This document shows, in pieces, positions 1 to 8,363 of a stretch of 64,000 nucleotides of DNA; the stretch's first letter is position 1, and every line of letters begins with the position of its first letter. The stretch spans positions 1 through 64,000 of the forward strand of contig JADLGB010000075.1 in the NCBI GenBank assembly GCA_020849535.1, given 5' to 3'. The DNA is from Candidatus Hydrogenedentota bacterium. GTDB taxonomy: Bacteria > Hydrogenedentota > Hydrogenedentia > Hydrogenedentales > SLHB01. The notes under the pieces were generated by a model, which was not told where the DNA came from, did no database searches, and saw only the letters and a list, made by a program, of their open reading frames with translations. The position numbers and the translations under genes are program-made.

Positions 1-118
1 GGATGGCAAGTCCATTCTCCCAGACCGCTTTCATGGCGCGGAAATGCGCCTGCGGAATGGAGTCTCCTACCACATGCAAGGTCGGAATGCGGCCCAAGTC
101 GGTGCAAGCATCGCTCAT
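1..118 (-). CDS. Thymidylate synthase-like protein, N-terminal end only (partial)
   Basis: The reverse strand has an ATG at 118-116 preceded by a GGGGAA Shine-Dalgarno-like run, and stays open for 39 codons to the left edge. The peptide reads MSDACTDLGR followed by IPTLHVVGDSIPQAHFRAMK and AVWENG. The segment from 'PTLHVVGDS' through 'A..AVWE.G' resembles the N terminus of the archaeal-type thymidylate synthase / dCMP hydroxymethylase group, which transfers a one-carbon unit to C5 of a pyrimidine nucleotide. The catalytic Cys lies far downstream and is not in the window, so function cannot be confirmed. It is divergent from the flavoprotein gene at 536. The family call rests on one short motif. 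Confidence 0.5.
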   Translation of the reverse strand, partial: MSDACTDLGRIPTLHVVGDSIPQAHFRAMKAVWENGLAI

Positions 119-232
119 GATTTCCCCGTTCTCCGTTCTTTGGCGCGTGGACTCCCGCGGCCACGCCGAACCAATGGTAGCACCGACCGCACTCGCATGG
201 ACAGCAAAACGCAGACACGAATCCAAGAGCTG

Positions 233-468
233 ACCACGGGGACACGACGAGCGCCGGGGGAGGATGAAGAGGGAGGATCTTCTCTCGCCAAGACGCAAAG
301 GCGCAAAGGAATAAGGAAGAATTGAGATGAATTCACTCGATTTCTGCTCCCCTTCTTCACTGCGCCTTGGCGACGTTGCGAGAGGTGTGCTTTAAGCGAC
401 AAGAAGATCTCTGCTGCAAGGACGGAAGTCTTGTGTATCTTCCCCCGTGTTCCCCGTGTCCCCGTGGT
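233..468. repeat. Nested inverted repeat (MITE-like or REP-type)
   Basis: Outer arms are a perfect 14-base inverted pair: ACCACGGGGACACG at 233-246 and its reverse complement at 455-468. Inside lies an imperfect inverted pair, 282-309 (core AGACGCAAAGGCGCAAAGG) and 358-384. The inner unit recurs at 20503-20524, 20541-20570 and 21051-21075. The right outer arm sits in a tandem array of 9-base units (442-450, 451-459, 460-468, consensus CCCCGTGT plus one base). No transposase is encoded. Confidence 0.65.
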
Positions 469-520
469 CGAATTCAGGACGAGGGGCGACGTTGTGCACT
501 GGCAAGCAATGGCGCGGGTT

Positions 521-529
521 TGGTACAAT
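521..529 (+). promoter_or_regulatory. Extended -10 promoter, possibly leaderless
   Basis: TGGTACAAT matches an extended -10 element (TG, one base, TACAAT). A start 6-7 bases downstream falls at or next to the ATG at 536. No Shine-Dalgarno sequence lies between the box and that ATG, which fits a leaderless mRNA. No good -35 is present. A similar TACAAT box lies upstream of the gene at 30572. Confidence 0.4.
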
Positions 530-535
530 TTGCGG

Positions 536-2893
536 ATGTTTACTCTATTGGAGAAGCGTCGTCTTTCGGATGTTATCGTTGAAGTGGTCGTCAGCGCGCC
601 GATGATCGCGCGGGCGGCCCAGCCTGGAAATTTCGTTCTCGTCCGCGGAGATGAGCGCGGCGAACGCATTCCCCTCACGATCGCGGATTCCGATGCGCAC
701 CACGGCACGATAACATTGGTGATGCAGGAGATCGGCGCCGGGACGCGAGCCCTCGCTGCGTTCGAAATCGGGCAGCACTACTTGGATGTGGTTGGTCCGC
801 TGGGCAAGGATCGCATCCCGCATGGCGGCGGCAAGACGATCTGCTGCGTGTGCGGTGGTGTTGGGCTCGCCCCCATGTTCCCGCAGATGAAGGCACATCA
901 CGCGGCGGGGAATCGGGTCATCTCGATTCTCGGTGCGCGTAACTCTTCGCTCCTGTTCTGGCAGGACAAAGTCGAAGCCATCAGCGATCAGGTCATCGTG
1001 ACCACGGACGATGGGAGCGCGGGGCGCAAAGGCTATGCCGCGCAGGTGCTCGACGATCTCGTCGCCGCCGGCGAGAAGATTGACGAAGTCATCGCCATTG
1101 GTCCCGTCCCTCACATGAAGGCGGTAACCGAGTGCTGTAAGAAGCACGGTCTTCCCGTGGTGGTCAGCCTCAATCCCATCATGGTGGACGGCACCGGGAT
1201 GTGCGGCGGCTGCCGCGTTACGGTCGGCGGCGAAGTCAAGTACGCGTGCGTGGACGGACCCGAATTTGACGGGGCGGCGGTGGACTTCGATGAATTGGTG
1301 ATGCGCCAGCGCACCTACCGGCCGCTGGAACTGAGCGTGAACGAGGGCACAGCGAAGGGCCCTGGAAACGGCCACGCATGTCTGTTCGAGCAGCAAGTCA
1401 AAGAGATGGAAGCCGCGCTCAATGCCCGAAAAAAGAAGCATTACACGCGCTATTTCGAAGAGGTCGCGGCATTGTCCATCCTCGAGTCCATGGCGGAACT
1501 TGTGAAGCACCGCAGTACCTTCGAGGAAGTGAAGCACGTCTTCTCGCCGGAGCAGGCGATGGCCGAGGCTACGCGCTGCCGCGGATGCGAAATGGCGCCC
1601 TGCGTGGATGGCTGCCCGGTGGAAGTGGACATCCGCGGCTTCATCCAGGCGATCAAGGAGGGCGACTTCGCCCTCGCCGCGCGCATCATCAAGGATAAAA
1701 ACAACCTTCCCGCCGTGTGCGGACGCGTGTGTCCGCAGGAAAAGCAATGTGAACAGCGCTGCGTCGTCGGGAAATCCTCCGAGCGCCCCGTCGCCATTGG
1801 CTCTCTCGAGCGCTTTGTGGCTGATTGGGAAGCGGCAAACGTTCCGCGCGAGCCCTTCCATATCACGTCTAACGGAAGAAAGGTCGCGGTGATTGGCTGC
1901 GGACCCGGCGGCCTGACTTGCGCGGGCGACCTCGCGCGCCTCGGCTACGGCGTGACGATCTTCGAGGCTTTCCACGATACGGGCGGTGTGCTTCGCTATG
2001 GCATCCCGGAGTTCCGGCTGCCCAAAGCCATCGTGGACCGCGAGGTTGAATACATCAAGAGTCTTGGCGTCCGTATCGAATTGAACATGGTCATCGGCAA
2101 GGTCCTCACGATCGAGGGCTTGTTCGAGAACGGGTACGAAGCGGTCTTCATCGCGGTGGGCGCGGGCGCGCCGGTCTTCATGGACATCCCCGGCGAGAAT
2201 CTCGTGGGCGTGTACAGCGCCAACGAGTTTTTGACGCGCGTCAATCTCATGAAGGCATATCGCTTTGGCGAGTATCAGACCCCGGTCATCATCGGCGAAC
2301 GCGTCGCCGTGATCGGGGCGGGAAACGTCGCCATGGACGCCGCGCGCGTTGCGGTGCGGCTCGGGGCCAAGCACGTCTCGCTCGTTTACCGGCGCTCCGA
2401 AGCGGAGATGCCCGCGCGCGCGGAGGAAATCGAACACGCCAAGGAGGAAGGCGTCGCGCTTCAACTCCTGACGGCCCCCGTGCGCCTGATCGGTGACGAG
2501 CAGGGCCGCGTCTGCGCGATGGAATGCGTGCGCATGGAACTCGGCGAACCCGACGCGTCCGGACGCAGACGCCCGGTCAAGATCGCAGGCAGCGAGTTCA
2601 TGCTTGAATGCGACATGGTGATTCCCGCGCTGGGCTCGCGGTCCAATCCGCTTCTCACGGGCAACACAAAAGGTATCCAGCTCAACAAGTGGGGCAACAT
2701 CGTCGCCGACCCGGTAACGGGTGCCACCAACTTGCCAGGCGTATACGCGGGCGGGGATATCGTCACCGGTGCGGCAACCGTTATCGAGGCCATGGGTGCG
2801 GGCAAACGGGCCGCGCGCGCCATCGATGATTACCTGTCCGGCCAGAGTGAAGCCGCGAGAAGCCTCGCCCGGGTTACGGCTGGGGCCCGCTGA
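536..2893 (+). CDS. Single-chain NfnA-NfnB-type (SudB-SudA/GltA-like) flavoprotein
   Basis: The product has 785 residues. Residues 1-280 resemble the small subunit (NfnA/SudB, dihydroorotate-dehydrogenase-electron-transfer type): a FAD/NAD domain with CCVCGGVGLAPM, then a [2Fe-2S] motif GTGMCGGCR near residue 222. Residues 340 to the end match the large subunit (NfnB/GltA-like): Cys clusters CRGCEMAPCVDGCP (about 348) and CGRVCPQEKQCEQRC (about 397), a FAD fold GCGPGGLTCAG (about 453) and an NADP fold GAGNVAMDAA (about 592). In this family the two parts exchange electrons between NADH, NADP and ferredoxin; separate subunits are the usual arrangement. The ATG at 536 was chosen over an in-frame upstream ATG at 431 because homology begins at MFTLLEKRRL. 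Sulfide dehydrogenase or glutamate synthase small-chain activity cannot be excluded. Confidence 0.88.
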   Translation: MFTLLEKRRLSDVIVEVVVSAPMIARAAQPGNFVLVRGDERGERIPLTIADSDAHHGTITLVMQEIGAGTRALAAFEIGQHYLDVVGPLGKDRIPHGGGKTICCVCGGVGLAPMFPQMKAHHAAGNRVISILGARNSSLLFWQDKVEAISDQVIVTTDDGSAGRKGYAAQVLDDLVAAGEKIDEVIAIGPVPHMKAVTECCKKHGLPVVVSLNPIMVDGTGMCGGCRVTVGGEVKYACVDGPEFDGAAVDFDELVMRQRTYRPLELSVNEGTAKGPGNGHACLFEQQVKEMEAALNARKKKHYTRYFEEVAALSILESMAELVKHRSTFEEVKHVFSPEQAMAEATRCRGCEMAPCVDGCPVEVDIRGFIQAIKEGDFALAARIIKDKNNLPAVCGRVCPQEKQCEQRCVVGKSSERPVAIGSLERFVADWEAANVPREPFHITSNGRKVAVIGCGPGGLTCAGDLARLGYGVTIFEAFHDTGGVLRYGIPEFRLPKAIVDREVEYIKSLGVRIELNMVIGKVLTIEGLFENGYEAVFIAVGAGAPVFMDIPGENLVGVYSANEFLTRVNLMKAYRFGEYQTPVIIGERVAVIGAGNVAMDAARVAVRLGAKHVSLVYRRSEAEMPARAEEIEHAKEEGVALQLLTAPVRLIGDEQGRVCAMECVRMELGEPDASGRRRPVKIAGSEFMLECDMVIPALGSRSNPLLTGNTKGIQLNKWGNIVADPVTGATNLPGVYAGGDIVTGAATVIEAMGAGKRAARAIDDYLSGQSEAARSLARVTAGAR

Positions 2894-2943
2894 GAGACCT
2901 AACAGCACCTACGCTGACGAAAGCCGCCGCTGAGATACGTGGG

Positions 2944-5900
2944 CTACTCAGGCAAGCTGAATGTTACGCTCGCTTCTTTGCCCTGGACCACCTCGACGAC
3001 GGAGGAGGTGTAGCGCGCGGTTGCAAACCGTTCTTCGTCGCTCTCGACGTTGGCGTCGTAGATGGCGAAGAGCACCGTTTGTGTTCCGGCGGGCACGTCT
3101 TCGATGGTTACGCTGCCATCGGTTTCGACTTCGGCGTCGTACACGGCGCGATCGATGAGCGACGATGCCTTGAGTAGTGTCAACTCCTCCACATCGGCCA
3201 CGTCCGGGATGAGCACCATATGCCCCTGTTCGCCGGCACCGATACCACTGTACGTCACCGAGACCGAGCCCATGTCGAGATGCACGTCGTGCCGAGTCGT
3301 TTGGCCGTCGGCCGTGGATACCGTGTAGAAATACCGGTGCGAGTGGGGGCCGTCGTTGGGCACCGAGGGCCTCAAGTCAAGCGCGAGTTCATGATCGCCT
3401 GCCGGCAAACCGGTAATGCGATAGAATCCCGCTTCATCGGTCATGACCATGACCGACTCCGAAGTGGTTTCGTCCCACGCCATGCCTACCGCGAGTTGCG
3501 CTCGCCGTTTTGGTTCACCATTCTCGGTCACCACCCCTTCAATCACGCTTGTGCTTTGCGCGAACGCAATGTCAAATGTGGAGATCCCTTTCGCCGGAAC
3601 GTCCACCGCACCCTGCTGATACCGCGTAATCTCCAGACCGCGATCGAACCCGTGCAAGAATGCGCTGTACTGCAAGGAACCGCCGGGAATTCCCGCCAGA
3701 CGATAAACCCCGTCTTCGCTTGATACCGCAGCCGGAGGATCGTAGCCGGCATCGTCCGAAAACTCAACGGAAACGCCCGCGGTTGCCTGGCCTGCGACGT
3801 AGGTTGTGCCCTGGACCGTTGCCGATCCTTCCGGCATCGCTTGGATGACAAGGTCACTCACCGCTTCGCCGGGTCCGAGCGACACGGTCCGGGACACACC
3901 ACCGTAGGTAAACGTGTAGTCGCCAGGAGGTAGTCCGACGAGACGGAACCGGCCGTCGTGCGCCCATACCTGGTCCGCGCCGAGTATTTGCCGTTCGCTC
4001 GCGGGTGCATCGCGCATTGCGGTAGAGCGTGTTGCCTCATACGTGACCGGTACGGACTGCACAAGGGCGCCGTCAGGACCTTTCACCATGCCGAAGATCC
4101 GGCCCGCGGGGTAGGCAGTCAGTTCGATTCCACCCACGCCACCGGTCTGGACTGAGATGGGGCCGTACTCGGGTGTCGCCCAACTGCCGCTGGTTCCGGC
4201 AAGGACGAGGTTCTCCGAGGGGCCCGCGAGCCAGAAGGTGAATCGGCCATCGGGACCCGTGGCGCCATTGCCGTACGAAAGGAAGTCTTGCGCGGCAAGG
4301 GGGTAGATAATGTTGACGCCTTCAAGAGGCTGCCCCGCCTTATCGCGCACAATTCCACTCACGGGGTACCGGCGTTCGACGACATAATCGTTGCCATCGT
4401 ACACCCGGCCGGCCTTGAGCTTTCCCACGTTCAACGGCTCACGTTTGCCGCCTGGTAACTGCACCGGATTGCTAAACCCAACCAGATACGAGCCGTCCGG
4501 CAACCCGGAAACCCGATATACCCCGTCCGCGCCCGTTGGCTGGGAGCGCATGCTCGCTCGAAGGTTCGCCGCATCGTTCTGCTCTGTCGGACCCGCCATC
4601 GCTACGACGCCGGGAATGGGCTGGCCAGTGTCGGCATCCAAAACGCGACCGGTCACGACCGCGCCAGGCTCCAACTCTATGGTGTAGTTTGTTCGGCTTT
4701 TCGTGACCTGGAGAATCGCTTCGGGAATGAAGCGATACGAATCATCGGTCAAGAGTCGGTAAGTACCTCTTACCAATGAATCGAAGCGATACGAGCCGTT
4801 CGAGTCGGTCGTGACGCGATACGAATCAAGGAACTCATCCTCACGCTGCAAAGCAAGAACGAGTCCGGCAATCGGCTCGCCCGTGGATTCGTCATTTGCG
4901 GTGCCCGCCAGCGTGAGAGCCGGTGGAAGCGTGATATCGGCCGACGTCCCGGTCTGAACGAAGTCGGAGACCGTGGCGCCGTGGCCCTTCGCCTGCACGA
5001 GGAATTTCCATCGGCCGACGTAAAGTTGTGAGAGCGTGAACGTGCCGTCAGCCCCCGTCACCGTACCGGCATCATCCGGCATGGGGGCGTACGGGGAATT
5101 GGAAGCCGGTCCCTCGAAACGAACCGGGCGCACCCGTGCACCAACAACCGGATTTCCGTCCGCGTCGCGCACGGTACCCACTATGGTCTGGGTAGGCAAC
5201 GTGAACAAGGGCCAAGCGGCCCGCCGTGTGTTGGGCACCGCGACCGTGCGGGAGTAGCAATAGGCCCCCGGAGGCGATATCCGCCACTCCGCGACGATGC
5301 CATCATATCGGCTTGCAGCCGTATCAAACCGAGCCAGGACGTACCCATGTTCATCCGTGCGCACGGTTTTCTGCTCCAGCGGCGTCTCGGATGCTCTCAT
5401 CCCATTCAGTTCGCGGGCAAACCTAACCAGTTGGATGTTCACCGGTACGTTGGCCGCCGGCTCCTTGTGAATGTCGTAAACGATACCCTGAACCTCGACG
5501 GGATACGTCCACTCGGTACCCGCTGCATTCTGTTGTGGGTTGGATTCCTCCGCATCGGGCGACGGCAAGATTGAACCATGCGACGCGGGTTCGGCTGCGG
5601 TCGTTCTTGTCTCCGTCGCCATCTCAATCCGCTCACCGCGGGCCGGTACGGGTGGCGCGCTCGCGGTTCGATACACGACGTATGCCCCACCGGCCAGTGC
5701 CGCTATGACGGCGACGAAGCCTACAACTTTGGACATGGTGATTCCTCCCGTAAGCGAAACCGCCCCGGCTCCCACCTGGCCTGCCGCCTCCCATGCGGCG
5801 GGGGCGGCGGCGATGAGCCCCATGATGTGTTGCGTCTTCTTTCGGTCCGGTTGGGCGGGTACGGCGGCCCGTTCGAGGAGACGGCTGCCGAGAGTTTCAC

Positions 5901-6405
5901 GGGCGCGTTGGAGGCGTTTGCGCACGGCCTCGCTGGTGGCGTCCGTGACGGAAGCGATCTCCCGGGACGACTTTCCCGCGAAGTAGTGCAGAAGCACGAC
6001 CTCGCGATCCAGTTCGTTCAGGCGGTCGATTTCAGCGCGGATCAGTTCCCACAATTCCCGGCGCTCGTGATCGGGCATGACTACCGGCTCCTCGCCATTC
6101 TGCCGTTCCGCCATCGTTGCGTCGCGCAGACGCCGTTCCCGGACGCGGCTTGCACAGTGCCGGGCGATGCCCGCCAGCCACGCGCCGAACCGCCCCGGGT
6201 CCCGCAAGGTGTCCAACTGCTGGTACGCGGCGAGCAGTGCCTCCTGCGCCACGTCCTCCGCGTCCGCATGCAGGTTCACACGCGCGTACGCCACCGCGTA
6301 GGCCACCGGCTGATACCGCTCCACCAGCGACCCAAAGGCGTCACGCTTACCTGCCAGCGTTTGGCGCACCAACTGCGCATCCGATGTCGAAAAAAGACGA
6401 ATCAT
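2944..6405 (-). CDS. Membrane-tethered ECF sigma factor with long carboxypeptidase-regulatory-like repeat region
   Basis: The product has 1153 residues. Residues 1-95 carry sigma-70 region 2 (DAEDVAQEALLAAY near 48-61) and residues 125-172 region 4 (LDREVVLLHYFAGKSSREIA, then a helix-turn-helix). A linker leads to one membrane helix at about 228-246 (VGFVAVIAALAGGAYVVY). The remaining 900 residues are Thr/Ser/Gly-rich beta repeats of the carboxypeptidase-regulatory/CNA-B type, recognised by recurring 'G.V.D..G.P..GV.V' and 'T..DG.Y.....P.G.Y' phrases. The ATG at 6405 is used because sigma homology starts there; the frame extends upstream without homology. Such fusions suggest a transcription factor held at the membrane and controlled from outside the cytoplasm. 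This is inference. An internal start at 5736 may give a second product. Confidence 0.85.
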   Translation of the reverse strand: MIRLFSTSDAQLVRQTLAGKRDAFGSLVERYQPVAYAVAYARVNLHADAEDVAQEALLAAYQQLDTLRDPGRFGAWLAGIARHCASRVRERRLRDATMAERQNGEEPVVMPDHERRELWELIRAEIDRLNELDREVVLLHYFAGKSSREIASVTDATSEAVRKRLQRARETLGSRLLERAAVPAQPDRKKTQHIMGLIAAAPAAWEAAGQVGAGAVSLTGGITMSKVVGFVAVIAALAGGAYVVYRTASAPPVPARGERIEMATETRTTAAEPASHGSILPSPDAEESNPQQNAAGTEWTYPVEVQGIVYDIHKEPAANVPVNIQLVRFARELNGMRASETPLEQKTVRTDEHGYVLARFDTAASRYDGIVAEWRISPPGAYCYSRTVAVPNTRRAAWPLFTLPTQTIVGTVRDADGNPVVGARVRPVRFEGPASNSPYAPMPDDAGTVTGADGTFTLSQLYVGRWKFLVQAKGHGATVSDFVQTGTSADITLPPALTLAGTANDESTGEPIAGLVLALQREDEFLDSYRVTTDSNGSYRFDSLVRGTYRLLTDDSYRFIPEAILQVTKSRTNYTIELEPGAVVTGRVLDADTGQPIPGVVAMAGPTEQNDAANLRASMRSQPTGADGVYRVSGLPDGSYLVGFSNPVQLPGGKREPLNVGKLKAGRVYDGNDYVVERRYPVSGIVRDKAGQPLEGVNIIYPLAAQDFLSYGNGATGPDGRFTFWLAGPSENLVLAGTSGSWATPEYGPISVQTGGVGGIELTAYPAGRIFGMVKGPDGALVQSVPVTYEATRSTAMRDAPASERQILGADQVWAHDGRFRLVGLPPGDYTFTYGGVSRTVSLGPGEAVSDLVIQAMPEGSATVQGTTYVAGQATAGVSVEFSDDAGYDPPAAVSSEDGVYRLAGIPGGSLQYSAFLHGFDRGLEITRYQQGAVDVPAKGISTFDIAFAQSTSVIEGVVTENGEPKRRAQLAVGMAWDETTSESVMVMTDEAGFYRITGLPAGDHELALDLRPSVPNDGPHSHRYFYTVSTADGQTTRHDVHLDMGSVSVTYSGIGAGEQGHMVLIPDVADVEELTLLKASSLIDRAVYDAEVETDGSVTIEDVPAGTQTVLFAIYDANVESDEERFATARYTSSVVEVVQGKEASVTFSLPE
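5734..5749 (-). promoter_or_regulatory. Internal ribosome-binding site and ATG in the sigma-factor gene
   Basis: On the minus strand GGGAGG (5749-5744) stands 7 bases before an in-frame ATG (5736-5734), residue 224, immediately before the membrane helix. Initiation here would give a 930-residue membrane protein lacking the sigma domains. The Shine-Dalgarno match is stronger than that of the sigma start at 6405. Confidence 0.45.
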
Positions 6406-6514
6406 GGCGATTCCAAATCCTTCGTTCTGCCCTGTAGTGCGCCGGGCAGGGAAAAGTGTGACATGGAAGGCGGCGGAGAAGGAACTGAGGACGTGAGCTG
6501 TGTGGCCCGGCTTG

Positions 6515-7909
6515 CTACTGGGACCCGCTGGGGGGCGAGGCGGACTCCGCGCCAGGGACGGCCACCGTTGGGCGGAACACAAATCCGCAGAGGAGCGCGG
6601 CCAGGAAAGACGCGGAGGACGACAGCAGGACCGTGTAGGTCCAGGGAAGCGGGTGCGCGAAGGCCCATTCGCACACGGTGGTCGTCAGGAATCCCGCCGC
6701 CAATCCGCATGCCACACCGATGCCGTTCAACCGCTTCGGCAGAAACGTGAATACTGTGAACACGCCGATGAGCCCGCCGTTGATGTAGTTCATCGAACCC
6801 ATGCAGAGAGCGAGAAAGTCAGGGTGCCGCTTCTCCATTTTGATGAACGTCAGCGCGAATCCCACCATGATGCACAGTGAGAAGGAGGACCAATAGCGGC
6901 CGGGTAGTTTCGAGCCGATCAGTGACTTCCAGACGGCGCCCGTCGAGTGAATGGTGGAATCGAGAGACGACATGGCCGCGGCCGCAAGCAGTACGAGGAA
7001 CACGCCCTTCAGGACGGGCAGGTCTCCGCGCATCACGTAATCGGCCAGCGGCGACTTGGCGTTCAGGTCATCGATTCCGGAATAGCGTAAGAGATAGCCG
7101 ACGGTCAGGTAGATCCCTATCAAGAAGGCGGCGCCAAACCCCGACAAGATGAGCGAGCGTTGTGCGGCTTTGTAGGACTTCGTCGCAAGGATTCGAAGCA
7201 AAAGGTCCTGATCGGCTCCGTGCGAGCCGATGGAAAGCACGGCGCCGCCGAGGAAGAGAATCGGGGCAAACGTGTATTTGGTGCAGTCCAGTTCCACGAA
7301 CGATGGCATCACCAGGGCGCCCGAGGGAACGCGCAAGAAAAGGTACACGCTGAGGAAGATGCCGGTGCAGACGATCAACACGCTCTGCACTTGATCCATC
7401 ACGACCACCGCACGGAGACCACCCGTAAGGCTGTACGCTGCGACGCACACGGCCACCACGAGAATCCACACCCAGGTAGGACCGGTCAGGATTTGGGCAA
7501 GCGCGTAGCCACCGACGAAATACCGCACCCCGCCGGAGATGTACTTTGCCGCCAGATACGCGCCTTCCAAGATGCGGTGCTGGGCGCTCATGGTTTGGTA
7601 GATCGTCAGACGCGAGGACTCGTAGAGCTTCCGCAGATAGAAGAGGGCGACGATGCTGCGTCCCGCGATGTAACCAAGCAGCAGCCAGACAAGCGTGTAG
7701 CCACCGGTCAGACCGGCGGCGGGAAACACAACCGTCGTGGCCACGGATGTCTCCGAGGAAACCACTGAGAGAAGGGCTTGCAGCGAGTTCAATCGCCGGC
7801 CTGCGAAGAAGTACTCGGAGTCTTCGGACTGGCTGCGCTGCGTGAGCGTCACCGCAACGACCACGGCGATGTACAACAGCAAGGGGGTGAGGAAAAGAAT
7901 GTGAGCCAT
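6515..7909 (-). CDS. Sodium:solute symporter family (SSS) transporter
   Basis: A 464-residue polytopic membrane protein. It opens with a hydrophobic helix (FLTPLLLYIAVVVAVTLTQR), followed by the family's conserved N-terminal stretch EDSEYFFAGRRLNSLQALLS and SSETSVATTV, then about a dozen hydrophobic segments. SSS proteins couple sodium influx to uptake of sugars, acids or amino acids; the substrate cannot be read from sequence. It is somewhat short for the family (usually about 500 or more). GAGGG lies just before the ATG at 7909. It lies 109 bases upstream of the sigma-factor gene on the same strand, so co-transcription is possible. Confidence 0.9.
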   Translation of the reverse strand: MAHILFLTPLLLYIAVVVAVTLTQRSQSEDSEYFFAGRRLNSLQALLSVVSSETSVATTVVFPAAGLTGGYTLVWLLLGYIAGRSIVALFYLRKLYESSRLTIYQTMSAQHRILEGAYLAAKYISGGVRYFVGGYALAQILTGPTWVWILVVAVCVAAYSLTGGLRAVVVMDQVQSVLIVCTGIFLSVYLFLRVPSGALVMPSFVELDCTKYTFAPILFLGGAVLSIGSHGADQDLLLRILATKSYKAAQRSLILSGFGAAFLIGIYLTVGYLLRYSGIDDLNAKSPLADYVMRGDLPVLKGVFLVLLAAAAMSSLDSTIHSTGAVWKSLIGSKLPGRYWSSFSLCIMVGFALTFIKMEKRHPDFLALCMGSMNYINGGLIGVFTVFTFLPKRLNGIGVACGLAAGFLTTTVCEWAFAHPLPWTYTVLLSSSASFLAALLCGFVFRPTVAVPGAESASPPSGSQ

Positions 7910-8363
7910 GATCCCTCAATTCTGGAAGAAACTGAAGCGCATGGTAGCTGGGAGCATGAGAAGAGGGCAAGTGCAAGGTGGCCCGCCGGACATCGCAAGC
8001 TTTGGAGAGCACAATAGCTCTGATTTCCTCGTTCGTTTCGGTCTCCCGGCATCGGTACCGTGCGTGGGCTGCGAACACGCAGGCAAAGCCTGCTCAGCAA
8101 AAGCAGCGGCATGCCGCCGCACTTCAAAGCGCGCCGAGCGCGCGAACGAAAGCATTGCTGCTGCGTTCTATCAGCAGCCGCCCCATTCATCCCATAAGTC
8201 TCATTGATCCCATACGTCCCATTCACCAGAGCCGAGCCCGCGCCCCGCAACGGTGACAGAGAACTATTCAGGCACGGGGCCTGCGGCAAACATGACGGTT
8301 GACCCCGCGGGTGCGCAGCACGCATTGTATGAGTGGGGAAACTTCAGCGGGCGGAGCAAGACC
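7910..8363. other. Divergent intergenic region with short repeats
   Basis: This 454-base gap lies between two divergently transcribed symporter genes and must hold both promoters. It contains a GC-rich block around 8080-8160 made of short palindromic words (GGCATGCC, GCGCGCCGAGCGCGCG) and the 9-base tandem array at 8182-8226. Frames across it have no ribosome-binding site or recognisable domain. Confidence 0.5.
8182..8226. repeat. Five tandem 9-base units
   Basis: Five consecutive 9-mers: CCCATTCAT, CCCATAAGT, CTCATTGAT, CCCATACGT, CCCATTCAC, consensus CCCATNNNT. The period is exact. They lie 138 bases before the symporter ATG at 8364. A second 9-base array with a different unit lies at 442-468. 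Confidence 0.75.

Larger units (their letters stand above)
119..535. other. Divergent intergenic region, repeat-rich, no gene
   Basis: This 417-base gap separates the leftward gene starting at 118 from the rightward gene at 536. It contains a nested inverted-repeat structure (233-468), a 9-base tandem repeat (442-468) and a promoter-like site (521-529). Short open frames here have no ribosome-binding site or recognisable domain and overlap the repeats, so I see no gene. Confidence 0.6.

Noticed and set aside
545..2908. Long antisense open frame of about 787 codons opposite the Nfn-like gene
   Set aside because: High GC content gives long chance frames; it has no domain or ribosome-binding site, and the sense strand has unmistakable motifs. 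The same applies to long antisense frames at 12352-14055, 14085-15875 and 24091-26430.
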